Below are positions 1-6,798 of a stretch of DNA of 26,131 bases, piece after piece; the first letter of the stretch is position 1, and each line of letters starts with the position of its first letter. The notes below the pieces were generated by a model. That model ran no database searches. It worked only from the letters and a program-made list of their open reading frames with translations, and was not told the DNA's origin. The DNA comes from JBPCRW01 sp050996405. Lineage in GTDB: Bacteria > Acidobacteriota > Blastocatellia > Pyrinomonadales > Pyrinomonadaceae. The translations under genes were made by a program, and so were the position numbers. The stretch lies in NCBI GenBank assembly GCA_050996405.1, contig JBPCRW010000164.1:1-26131 (forward strand). Reading direction: 5' to 3'.

Positions 1-123
1 CGAATTATCTGATTTGCCTTTTTCTATAAACTCATTAACACTTACCTTTGAACAATTATGTATTTTTGCTTTACCCAAATAAGTAAAGTAACCCTCATTC
101 GCTGTGAAGATAACTGGTGTATC
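1..123 (-). pseudogene. Open reading-frame remnant left of the IS630 copy
   Basis: On the minus strand the 41 codons from 123 to the window edge are open and read like ordinary protein (residues such as VIFTANEGYFTYLGKAK), but there is no start codon in them. They abut the left end of the IS630 element. They may be the displaced 3' part of the coiled-coil gene at 1303-2298. However, joining the two flanks after removing the element and one TA copy leaves them one base out of frame, so that link is uncertain. Confidence 0.35.
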
Positions 124-146
124 TAGTGCTTTGTAATCTAAGTTTT
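123..146 (+). repeat. IS630 terminal inverted repeat, left end
   Basis: This 24-bp sequence matches the reverse complement of 1293-1316 exactly. It begins with CTAG, whose TA is the target duplication, followed by GTGCTTTGTAATCTAAGTTT and one more T. Confidence 0.92.
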
Positions 147-881
147 CGCACTTACTTTTTCGTAATGGCGATTTAGTTTTTCTCCGGCGTTTTCAATCGT
201 AAATTGCCATTTGACCTTGATTTCAAGTTCGTTTCGTTCTTTGACAAGTTCAGATGTCTCGCCGCTCAAGGTTTCTATATCAGGAATTCGACGCGACAGG
301 CATTGCCGCGAAATCGCTGAGAGTTCCAACTCCGCCATATTGAGCCACGAGCCTTTTTTCGGCGTGTAGTGAAACTCGAACCGCTTCATCAAAGAGTAGG
401 CTTCGGCAGGCGGCAAGTCCTCGTAAAACGAAGAAGCAGTGTGCGTGTTCAGGTTATCCTGCACCAGCACAATCGCTTCGGCGTTTGCCCAGGTTTTGAC
501 GATTTCCTGAGCAAAGCGGCAGTAATCGGCTTTGGTTCGGCGCGGGTAAACTCTAACCAATCTTTTGCCCGCCAGCGGCTCGAAGGCGACAAACACCGAT
601 GCCACGCCTTTGCGCTCATACTCATAATCGAACTTTTTGAGTGAGCCGTGTTTCATCGGCAAGGGCGCGACTTTTTCGCCGAGCATTTGAAACGGCAGCT
701 CGTCAAGGCAAATGACCGGTCGCTTTTGGTCGGGCGGCAATTGGTAAAGCGATAAAACATCTTCCATTCGTGCCAGATATTCGCCCGTCATCTGCCCTAT
801 GCACCACATCTTTTTCAAATGCGGTCGGAGTTCGTTTTTTTCAGTATCGAGCGGACGTGATTGTGCGACACCGAATCGCAA
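138..881 (-). CDS. IS630 transposase, C-terminal frame (DDE catalytic domain)
   Basis: This frame carries the DDE nuclease domain: VICLDELPFQ supplies the first Asp, LVQDNLNTH the second, and GSWLNMAELE the Glu, all in IS630-type spacing. The ATG at 881 precedes the region where family similarity begins (NELRPHLKKMWCI), so the first residues are probably not made. The domain is more likely expressed as a -1 frameshift fusion to the upstream HTH frame at the A7C tract 834-841. The stop codon at 138-140 is in the terminal repeat. No internal stops or indels are visible. Confidence 0.88.
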   Translation of the reverse strand: MRFGVAQSRPLDTEKNELRPHLKKMWCIGQMTGEYLARMEDVLSLYQLPPDQKRPVICLDELPFQMLGEKVAPLPMKHGSLKKFDYEYERKGVASVFVAFEPLAGKRLVRVYPRRTKADYCRFAQEIVKTWANAEAIVLVQDNLNTHTASSFYEDLPPAEAYSLMKRFEFHYTPKKGSWLNMAELELSAISRQCLSRRIPDIETLSGETSELVKERNELEIKVKWQFTIENAGEKLNRHYEKVSAKT

Positions 882-1258
882 AAGCCGAACTCGACCGCTT
901 TGTCCGCCAAGAGGCGCAATGTCCAGCGAGCGTGACCGGTCGGTGCTTCAGAACACGCCAGGGCTGTAATGCGGGCGCGAGCCTCACCCGAGATTGAAAC
1001 GGGTTTGCCCGAACGCGGCTTCTCCGCTAAGGCTGATCCTAAACCTTCGGCGAGAAAGCGCCGTTTGATATGATAGACGCTCATCACACTGCAACCGAGA
1101 AGTCGTGCAATCTCCGGCGGGGGCGTGTGTTTTGAAAGCAAATCGAGAATCCGGGCGCGATTGTGCTGACGGTTTGACCCGGTGCCGCCGGAAAATAAAG
1201 TTTTCAAAGAACGTCGTTCTTCGTTTGAGAGTTGAATAAATTCTGTTTGTCGAGCCAT
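815..1258 (-). CDS. IS630 transposase, N-terminal frame (DNA-binding HTH)
   Basis: This frame encodes the helix-turn-helix half of an IS630 transposase. The start is taken as the ATG at 1258 (MARQTEFIQLSNEER), not the GTG at 1291 inside the terminal repeat. It contains the typical Arg-rich first segment (NRARILDLLSKHTPPPEIARLLGC split over two helices), a second HTH, and a segment ending VSHNHVRSILKK. Frame 0 then reads TNSDRI and stops. The -1 frame continues KNELRPHLKKMWCI, the standard IS630 junction. Without frameshifting it would make a short DNA-binding protein that could act as a repressor, as known for other ISs. Confidence 0.88.
   Translation of the reverse strand: MARQTEFIQLSNEERRSLKTLFSGGTGSNRQHNRARILDLLSKHTPPPEIARLLGCSVMSVYHIKRRFLAEGLGSALAEKPRSGKPVSISGEARARITALACSEAPTGHARWTLRLLADKAVEFGFCDSVSHNHVRSILKKTNSDRI
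834..841 (-). other. Programmed -1 frameshift site in IS630 transposase
   Basis: Read on the minus strand this is AAAAAAAC. In frame 0 the codons are CTG AAA AAA ACG; slipping back one base gives AAA AAA AAC GAA and enters the catalytic frame. A-AAA-AAC is a canonical bacterial slippery heptamer. The fused product restores ILKKNELRPHLKKMW, the expected IS630 sequence. Confidence 0.85.
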
Positions 1259-1292
1259 TGTTAAAGAATAACAACAGTTTCGACTATTCACA

Positions 1293-1316
1293 AAAACTTA
1301 GATTACAAAGCACTAG
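1293..1316 (-). repeat. IS630 terminal inverted repeat, right end
   Basis: Exact reverse complement of 123-146. It lies just upstream of the transposase start, so the transposase promoter probably overlaps it. Confidence 0.92.
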
Positions 1317-2298
1317 TCAGGGTAAATTTTAAATCTGTTGCCACGCTTTTCGCTGCTCCGATATGTTTGTTTTTTATTTCTCCATCGTAAACCGCAATGG
1401 CAATTGTCGCGTTGCTTTTCGACAATGCTTTTTTGATTTTCTCGAATGAATCTTCCAGCAAATTTTGAGGGTCATATGAGCCGTCGGGATTCGGTGGAAG
1501 AGCGATAAACCACAAATTACCGACTTGCATACCGCGAAGATTTTCAGCATTACGATATTCAACCGGTAAGTTTTCAAAGTTGATATCTACAATAGTTTTT
1601 TTGATTTCTTCTAATATTTGAAGAGTTTTCTCTGCCGGAAAATTGGGATTAACGGATTGCAGAGCAGAAGAATTTGATTCTGCAAAATTACTCTTATTGT
1701 TGTTAGCTGTACTTTTTAACTCCTGAATCGTACAAGATTTATTTTGGGAGATGTTTTGATTAGACCGCGAATTTGAACTGCTCTCTTGAATACTCTCCAT
1801 CCGATTCGGTTTATTTGAAGTTGCGGACTTAGGAGCTTCTGATAAATCTATTAATTTAATTTGAGAAATTTGCCCAACCTGATCCGGCTGATTATTTGAT
1901 TTAAAAAAATCATTGAGCAAGCCGATAATTTGATTTTGCGATTCAACCAGTTTATTTTGAGTGTTAATAATTTGCTTCTGATTCGTTTCCTGCCGCTCGT
2001 TTGACAATTTTACCTGCTCACTTGACGCATTAATCTTTACGATCAAGTGGTCATAGGCTTTCCCAAATTTAATTACCAAACTTTCAATATCGCGCAGGTA
2101 TTCGCCGAACCCGGCGACTGTCGCCAAATGCTTATCAAGTTCGTCAAAGATGTCCCTGATGGTTGTCAGATCCTGCCGGATGATTTCTTCCGTCAGTTTG
2201 CTCAATACAATATTCGGTTCTTCTTTTTTCTTGCCCATTAACTGCACATGTTTAGGCACCGGGTCATCGCCGTATTTTTTATTACCGAAGAATTTCAT
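1303..2298 (-). pseudogene. Unrecognised coiled-coil protein, 3' end disrupted by IS630
   Basis: I do not recognise the family. The start is the ATG at 2298, with a strong ribosome binding site (AGGAGT about 8 nt upstream on the minus strand). The N-terminal ~55 residues are charged (MKFFGNKKYGDD). Residues ~55-130 are heptad-like and Gln/Asn/Lys-rich, probably coiled coil. Residues ~130-215 are a low-complexity Ser/Asn/Gln linker. The last ~110 residues look like a folded alpha/beta domain (NLWFIALPPNPDGSYD, then ATIAIAVYDGEIKNKHI). The final codons SAL and the stop are supplied by the IS630 terminal repeat, so the native C-terminus is lost. It follows the replication-relaxation gene on the same strand and is presumably an integrative-element gene. 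Function unknown. Confidence 0.6.
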
Positions 2299-3073
2299 TT
2301 TGATTACTCCTTTTACATTTAGTTTTATTCACTTTTAGAATCTTTTTACTGCCTTAACCGAAGAACGCCCGGTTGACCGGCGGCACACGCTTTCGGCAGC
2401 ACTTCGCACCCGCGCCGCTGGCGAACTTTTATTTGATTTCACTTTTGCACCATTGCTCTTTTTTCATTTTTTTCTTCCTTCAACCCGTGCGCTTGAGCGA
2501 TGTCGCCATCGCTTTGCCCTTTTCGCTCCAATGCCGAGCTTTATCCTTTCGCTCTCTTGCTGTCCGCTGCCAACCAGACCACGCACCCGCCTAGGCGGGC
2601 TTTCCGGCTTTTCAGCTTCTGACTTTGCGTTTCTCTCGTTTTGCGCTTCGCTCACTTTTCCTCACCTTCGCTTTCCCTACTTTGCTTTTTCTCACCTTCG
2701 CTTGCCTCTCACTGACCTGCCTTTTCACGCTCCGTACACTTACTTGCTTCCGCCTTTTGCACGCTTCCTGTTTCTGTCGGCGCGCGCCGCCCGGCATCCG
2801 CCGCGTTCCGACTTCCAGCTTTTCCTGCTCTCTGGCAGTTGCGCCTCAATCCAAGTCAACCGGCACGCTCTGGCAACTGCCCGCGGGCTGCATCAATCAC
2901 TCAATCAGACTTCCCGACGAGTTCCACTCTTCCGGTCTCAATCTGATTCTTCTTTTACTAATCATCTATTCTCATTTTCTGCATCAACCGCACTTGCGCT
3001 TCAATCCAGTTTTCCGACACCGCGACACCATTCCCTTTCTCCCACTACGCATTTTTTCTACCACGCTTATTAG

Positions 3074-3096
3074 CCCGAAAAGACGGGCTTTTCGGG
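3074..3096. terminator. Hairpin, possible transcription terminator
   Basis: CCCGAAAAG pairs with CTTTTCGGG over 9 perfect bp around the loop ACGGG. On the plus strand a run of T begins six bases after the stem. On the minus strand, downstream of the replication-relaxation gene, no T-run follows. The stem is clear; its role as a terminator is inference. Confidence 0.45.
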
Positions 3097-3098
3097 TC

Positions 3099-3177
3099 TA
3101 ACTTTTTTCTACGGGTATAAAATAGTTACGCGCCTGTTTTTCGTTTGGTAGAAAATTTGTATAACTTTTTTCTACCA
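3099..3177. repeat. Duplicated TAACTTTTTTCTAC boxes with a hairpin
   Basis: TAACTTTTTTCTAC occurs at 3099-3112 and 3163-3176, 64 bp apart. The second copy also forms a hairpin with GGTAGAAAA at 3148-3156. They lie just downstream of the replication-relaxation gene. They could be protein-binding boxes or a terminator; nothing more can be said from sequence. Confidence 0.4.
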
Positions 3178-3253
3178 AGAATTTTTTCGCCAAGTTTCGC
3201 CTGATTTTTCTTCTTTCCAAGTTCATTTCTTTCTGTTTGTTGGCTGATTTTTT

Positions 3254-4429
3254 TTAATTTGCGACGGCTTTAACGGGTCTGATGATGGATTTATTTTCGG
3301 TTAAAAATATATTATTTGCCGCGCACATCTCTTTTATTTCTTCGTATCTTTCGCTGGTTGACACGGCGATTATGACTTCGGTCGGTGTATTTTTTACCGC
3401 ATAATTTGCCCGGTCTATCTTCTCTTTGATTTGCGCCTTGGTTAGTTCCGGGCTTTCAATCACTACTTTTATGGGCGAAAATTTTGTCGCGTCGAGCGGT
3501 GAAAACTCCGCGTGACGCGATGCGTCGGAATATCCTCGAAACTTAAAATTGCTCTCCGTAAAGAATGAAATGACCTCTGAAATGACGACTGATTTAACTC
3601 TTGAAGCTCTGCCGTGATTAATATCTTCGTTATTTTTGGCAAACCAATACAGCTTATTCGGTCGCCCGCGAAGCCGCGCCGGAGTCAGTTTCACTTCTTC
3701 CGAGATAAGTTTTCCGTTTTCGTTTAGTCGTTTAAGAGTTGCGAAAACATGCGTTGATTTCTCATTTAAGATTCCGGCGAGCGCTTTTCCCGTATAGGTT
3801 TCATTACGCAGTCTGAGAAAATCCATAATTTTTTCTTCAAGTTTGTTGCGTCTTGCTCCATTCTTTTTCTCTTTCTTGGTTTCCGCTTTCGGCATCTTTG
3901 GCGAGAGCGGCTGGCAGACATTTTCAAGTATCCAGACCGCTTTTAGCTTGTCTTTTTTAGTGGCAATGACCATTTCTTTTTGCACTTTTGAGGTCACAAA
4001 CCAGACCATTCCGTCGGGTTTCGCTTCAATTTGCGTGCGGCGGTAATTGATTGCCGCTTCGCCTTCGATTTCAAATTTCGGATTATTAGGGTTATCTTCT
4101 GAGAGCAACACGGCGCGGAAATCTCCGGTTTCTTCTCCCATTGTTTCCCGTTGCCACTTTGGATTGATACCTTGTCTTAAGAATTCGTGGCGGCGTTTCA
4201 TCAGCCGGCTTTTAAGCTCCCTTTCGGGAATAAAGTCGCAGATGATTTGCTTTTCGTGTAGTTTCAGGAAACATTCGGTGACCGCCAGCTCGTGCGGAAT
4301 ACGGTCTTTTTTCTTGCCGCACGGCAGTCCTCCTTCGCAGGCAAAACGGACAAAATACTTGTCAATAACCTGAGCCGCCGCCACGCCTTTTGCCGTCAAA
4401 TACCAGACGTTGACGACTCCGCCACCCAT
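3254..4429 (-). CDS. Replication-relaxation-like protein, main C-terminal part
   Basis: The 391 residues resemble the replication-relaxation (Replic_Relax) family found on plasmids and integrative elements. The start matches the end of the family's N-terminal winged helix (VVNVWYLTAKGVAAAQV). It continues with PHELAVTECFLKL, IPERELKSRLMKR and a KPDGMVWF strand, all in family order. Residues ~200-265 look like a second winged helix (LRNETYTGKALAGILNEKST). The last ~90 residues form an alpha/beta segment. The missing N-terminal winged helix is in the overlapping frame 4396-4695. The ATG at 4429 lies within that frame with no good ribosome binding site, which favours coupled translation, a frameshift mutation or a sequencing indel over an independent gene. 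Confidence 0.6.
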   Translation of the reverse strand: MGGGVVNVWYLTAKGVAAAQVIDKYFVRFACEGGLPCGKKKDRIPHELAVTECFLKLHEKQIICDFIPERELKSRLMKRRHEFLRQGINPKWQRETMGEETGDFRAVLLSEDNPNNPKFEIEGEAAINYRRTQIEAKPDGMVWFVTSKVQKEMVIATKKDKLKAVWILENVCQPLSPKMPKAETKKEKKNGARRNKLEEKIMDFLRLRNETYTGKALAGILNEKSTHVFATLKRLNENGKLISEEVKLTPARLRGRPNKLYWFAKNNEDINHGRASRVKSVVISEVISFFTESNFKFRGYSDASRHAEFSPLDATKFSPIKVVIESPELTKAQIKEKIDRANYAVKNTPTEVIIAVSTSERYEEIKEMCAANNIFLTENKSIIRPVKAVAN

Positions 4430-4695
4430 TTGTTTTGGAACTGAATGTTTGATTCCTTGCCGAGATACCCGTCCGTGCGAAGCATCCCGTCGGCTTCTTT
4501 TAAGACTTCGCGGTATTTTTCTTCCTTGCTGTCAGCCAGATTTAACTGGTATTTATCATAGCGCGAGAGCGTCGTGCAAAGCCGGAGAAGCTGCCCGTCC
4601 GAAGCAATTCCGACCACTCCCAGCGTGACCAGAATTCGCGCGGCGAAGTTTTTGTGCTTGACGATTTCTTCGATTAAAATTTCTTCTTCATTCAT
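4396..4695 (-). CDS. Replication-relaxation-like protein, N-terminal winged-helix part
   Basis: This 99-residue frame begins at ATG 4695 and is read leftwards from the divergent control region. HKNFAARILVTLGVVGIASD followed by a Leu-rich helix and DGYLGKESNIQFQNK fits the N-terminal winged helix seen at the front of Replic_Relax proteins. At QNK it should pass directly into GGGVVNVWYLTAKG of the next frame, which is in the -1 register and overlaps by 34 bp. Its own last residues (WVAESSTSGI) look like out-of-frame sequence. No canonical slippery heptamer is present (the junction is AAACAAATGG), so a one-base indel in the genome or assembly is at least as likely as programmed shifting. Confidence 0.6.
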   Translation of the reverse strand: MNEEEILIEEIVKHKNFAARILVTLGVVGIASDGQLLRLCTTLSRYDKYQLNLADSKEEKYREVLKEADGMLRTDGYLGKESNIQFQNKWVAESSTSGI

Positions 4696-5150
4696 AATTT
4701 GAAATTTAAACGTTTTCTTTTTTAGCCATATTCAAATTTCGTGCCGCAGAATTCTAAAGAAGGATTTTCTCTTTAAAGAACGCTAATTGTTGATTGTTCT
4801 GTATTTAGCTGAATTTATGTAATTTTGTAAAAAGACCTCTAAATATTTGCTTCCATATGGCGTGCAAATTTGCACATTAACAAAAAAAATGGTGTGCAAA
4901 ATTGCACATTTCAACTCTCTAGATTCTTAAAATAAACAATTTTATTCATCAAAAAGTTGGTAATTTGCAGATTTCCTCTCGAAATTTTGAGCTTTTCCAT
5001 AATTTTATTTGGCACGCCCATTGCTCAGGGTGCTTTCAATGTCGCTAAATTACGGTGCGAGATAAAACGGAGACATAGATGAAGGACAGTTAATTAATTT
5101 TCTTTTGAGTATCACTTTAGAGTGAATGTCAAAATTTACGGTAGATTTTT
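4696..5150. promoter_or_regulatory. Divergent control region of the integrative element
   Basis: This 455-bp AT-rich gap separates the leftward replication-relaxation gene from the rightward excisionase-like and integrase genes. It contains no coding frame I would support. Its notable content is the pair of palindromes at 4862-4875 and 4894-4907. The promoters of both arms must lie here or just outside it. Confidence 0.55.
4862..4907. promoter_or_regulatory. Two operator-like palindromes 32 bp apart
   Basis: GTGCAAATTTGCAC (4862-4875) is a perfect 14-bp palindrome. GTGCAAAATTGCAC (4894-4907) has the same 6-bp arms with a 2-bp mismatched centre. Both are followed by ATT. Their centres are 32 bp apart, about three helical turns, so two dimers would bind the same DNA face. 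They are likely operators for an element-encoded regulator, possibly the HTH protein at 5151 or the winged-helix protein at 4396. Confidence 0.6.
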
Positions 5151-5474
5151 ATGAAAGAACACCGGTTTCGAGTAAAACTCAGCGTAATGGCGCGAATACT
5201 TTCCAGATGCCCGAAACAATTTAAACAAGATGTCAAGAAATATGACATCCCGCATTTGGGAATTGGACGCGACCTGCTTTTCTATCCGCAGGAAGTTGAG
5301 GAATATTTATCGGAACTGACCAAAGCGAGAAACTCAAAGCTGAAAGAGGTAAAAGAAAAGACTATAAAAAATAAATCGATGCGGCAACACAGCTTCTCGT
5401 CTCAAATTATCTCAAAAAAGGAGGGTGAGCAAAGCTCCGAACCATACTTTAAATCTCTTCTCGGATTGAGATAA
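5151..5474 (+). CDS. Excisionase-like helix-turn-helix protein
   Basis: A 107-residue basic protein. Residues ~11-56 (SVMARILSRCPKQFKQDVKK, then IPHLGIGRDLLFYPQEVEEYL) follow the MerR/excisionase-type winged-helix pattern: a first helix of the 'system selects partner' type, a second helix, then the Gly-containing wing and a final 'EVEEYL' helix. The C-terminal half is Lys/Ser-rich and probably disordered. It lies 65 bp upstream of the integrase start on the same strand, the usual position for a recombination directionality factor or regulator. No strong ribosome binding site is visible. The specific role is inferred from fold and neighbour. Confidence 0.6.
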   Translation: MKEHRFRVKLSVMARILSRCPKQFKQDVKKYDIPHLGIGRDLLFYPQEVEEYLSELTKARNSKLKEVKEKTIKNKSMRQHSFSSQIISKKEGEQSSEPYFKSLLGLR

Positions 5475-5539
5475 ATCATTCTCGATATTATAATTATCTA
5501 ATATGGTTGATGTTCGTTCAGAGAGGAGTAAGAACACTT

Positions 5540-6736
5540 ATGCCAATCTACACGGACAAAAAAAGCAACACCGTTTTCGTCAAATTCGATTATAACGGTG
5601 TGACTTATAAAAAACGTTTGCCGCGCGAAACAAAAAAGGGCGACGCAAAGAAATTTGAAGCGACTTGGAAATCCAGTCTCTTCCGAGAAAGATACGGCTT
5701 AGAAGAAAAACCACAAATCAGATTTGAGGATTTCTTGGTCAAATATTTTTTGCCGTATTCAAAAGCCAATAAAAAATCATTTGAGCGCGATGTAATTATT
5801 TGCAAAATCGCTCTCGAATTCTTTAAAAGCAAAAACTTGCGGGACATAAAAGCGTCGGATGTCGAGGAGTTTAAAATTAAACGCCTTAAAACATCGACTA
5901 TTCACGACCGGGAGCGAAAACCCGCCACCGTGCAGCGCGAGTTGTCAGTGGTTTCAAAAATTTTCTCGCTGGCTTTGACAAATGACTTTGTCGATTTTAA
6001 TCCCTGCCAGCGAGTTAGGAATTTGAAATTCAACAATACCGTCACCCGCAAGCTAGACGAAAAAGACGACGAAAGATTTTTCGCCGCCTTTGAGTCCGAC
6101 TGGGCGCACGATATTTGTCAATTAATTTTGAATACGGGATTGCGGCAGAACGATGCTGTCGGTTTGCAAAGGTCACAACTTGATTGGAATAGCGAAGAAA
6201 TCAAACTCGTCCAAGGGAAAACCGGAGTTGAGATTACTATTCCGATTAACGGAACGGTAAAAACACTCCTGCAAAACTGGCTGAACAAGTATGACAGCCC
6301 TTATGTTTTTCCAAGTCCTAAAACCGGAACAAAAGGAACATCAGTCAAAAAGGCAGTGCTGGGTGCTTGCCGGAGGTCAAAAGTCCCTTATATATCGGTG
6401 AGGGATTTACGCCGGACTGTTGCCAGCCGATTGCTCAATCGCGGGGTCAATCACATTACGATTGCCGCTATTCTTGGGCATACCGATTTACGGATGGTGC
6501 AGCGTTATGCTCAATCAACGAGCGATAAACGCCGTGCCGTCAAACTGCTCGAAAATCAAAATCGTGCCAAAATCGTGCCAACGCCGGAAAAAGAAAAAGC
6601 ACTCACGGGCAGTAAGTGCTTGAAAACAAATGGTGGAGCAGAGGGGGGTCGAACCCCTGACCTCAGCATTGCGAACGCTGCGCTCTGCCAAACTGAGCTA
6701 CTGCCCCACAAGCAAATTTTTATGATAAAAATCTAA
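5540..6736 (+). CDS. int: Tyrosine recombinase (integrase) of a tRNA-Ala-targeted element
   Basis: The start is set at ATG 5540 (MPIYTDKKSNTVFVKFDYNG), preceded by AGGAG at 5524-5528, rather than the TTG at 5507. Numbered from the TTG, it has an N-terminal SAM-like core-binding domain (~70-165). The catalytic domain shows Arg213 (TGLRQNDAVGL), Lys238 (GKTG), Arg302 in VRDLRRTVAS, His325 (LGHTD) and Tyr334 (QRYAQ). The usual His of HxxR is Arg299, a tolerated variant. The last ~35 residues (from GGAEGGRTPDLSIAN) are simply tRNA-Ala antisense read as protein, so the native C-terminus in the excised circle will differ. The gene lies directly against the tRNA 3' end, as expected for an element integrated there. 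Confidence 0.93.
   Translation: MPIYTDKKSNTVFVKFDYNGVTYKKRLPRETKKGDAKKFEATWKSSLFRERYGLEEKPQIRFEDFLVKYFLPYSKANKKSFERDVIICKIALEFFKSKNLRDIKASDVEEFKIKRLKTSTIHDRERKPATVQRELSVVSKIFSLALTNDFVDFNPCQRVRNLKFNNTVTRKLDEKDDERFFAAFESDWAHDICQLILNTGLRQNDAVGLQRSQLDWNSEEIKLVQGKTGVEITIPINGTVKTLLQNWLNKYDSPYVFPSPKTGTKGTSVKKAVLGACRRSKVPYISVRDLRRTVASRLLNRGVNHITIAAILGHTDLRMVQRYAQSTSDKRRAVKLLENQNRAKIVPTPEKEKALTGSKCLKTNGGAEGGRTPDLSIANAALCQTELLPHKQIFMIKI
6631..6670. other. Probable chromosomal attachment (att) site in the tRNA 3' half
   Basis: Tyrosine recombinases of this type commonly recombine in the T arm/3' end of tRNA genes. The integrase gene abuts this end and the tRNA remains intact. No second copy of the tRNA 3' sequence is present elsewhere in the window, so the other att site must lie to the left of position 1. 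The exact core cannot be set without that copy. Confidence 0.55.
6631..6707 (-). tRNA. tRNA-Ala (anticodon CGC)
   Basis: Read on the minus strand it starts GGGGCAG at 6707 and ends CTGCTCC-A-CCA at 6631. The acceptor stem pairs over 7 bp with one G-T. The anticodon arm is CAGCG-TTCGCAA-TGCTG, giving anticodon CGC (reads GCG, alanine). The T arm is AGGGG-TTCGACC-CCCCT. The CCA end is encoded. The gene lies inside the 3' part of the integrase frame on the opposite strand, so the tRNA 3' half is the likely attachment site and the element extends leftwards. Confidence 0.96.
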
Positions 6737-6750
6737 CGGCGATGTGTCAA
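6722..6750 (-). promoter_or_regulatory. Promoter of tRNA-Ala
   Basis: On the minus strand TTGACA (6750-6745) is followed after exactly 17 bp by TATCAT (6727-6722), and the tRNA 5' end lies 15 bases further on. The match to the sigma-70 consensus is 11 of 12. The integrase stop codon (6734-6736) falls inside the spacer. Confidence 0.8.
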
Positions 6751-6798
6751 ATTCATAAATTCATTTGATTGCTCAAATTATTTATTTTATCGACAAAA

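Larger units (their letters stand above)
124..1315 (-). mobile_element. IS630-family insertion sequence (complete)
   Basis: The element proper is 126-1313 (1188 bp), flanked by TA at 124-125 and 1314-1315, the dinucleotide duplicated by IS630 elements. The CTAG context is the classic IS630 target. The ends are inverted repeats of 24 bp including that core (123-146 and 1293-1316), perfect over this length. It carries two overlapping transposase frames read on the minus strand, with a slippery heptamer in the overlap. The stop codon of the second frame lies inside the left terminal repeat. All expected parts are intact, so the copy may be active. It sits in the 3' part of the gene at 1303-2298, inside the tRNA-Ala integrative element. 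Confidence 0.93.
2299..3253. other. Long gene-poor region, pyrimidine-rich on the plus strand
   Basis: No convincing gene lies in this stretch. From about 2450 to 3070 the plus strand is strongly C/T-rich, so open frames on either strand give low-complexity products (for example Arg/Lys/Ser-only peptides on the minus strand) and I reject them. It contains imperfect short repeats around CTCACCTTCGCTT near 2650-2710, a similar pair CTCTGGCA(GT/AC)TGC near 2830 and 2870, a perfect 9-bp hairpin at 3074-3096, and duplicated TAACTTTTTTCTAC boxes. Only the last ~40 bases before 2298 are clearly a leader, with the ribosome binding site of the next gene. It could be an origin or transfer region, or decayed DNA. 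Confidence 0.5.

Noticed and set aside
2843..3015. CTCAATCCA/TTCAATCCA pair resembling a CRISPR repeat end
   Set aside because: Only two partial matches about 150 bp apart, no repeat array and no spacers.
2453..3101. Overlapping long open frames on both strands of the pyrimidine-rich stretch
   Set aside because: Their products are low-complexity (Phe/Ser/Leu/Pro or Arg/Lys/Ser only) and reflect base skew; no start signals or family features.
5507..5539. Integrase start at TTG 5507
   Set aside because: ATG 5540 has an AGGAG at proper spacing, and the extension contains that ribosome binding site.
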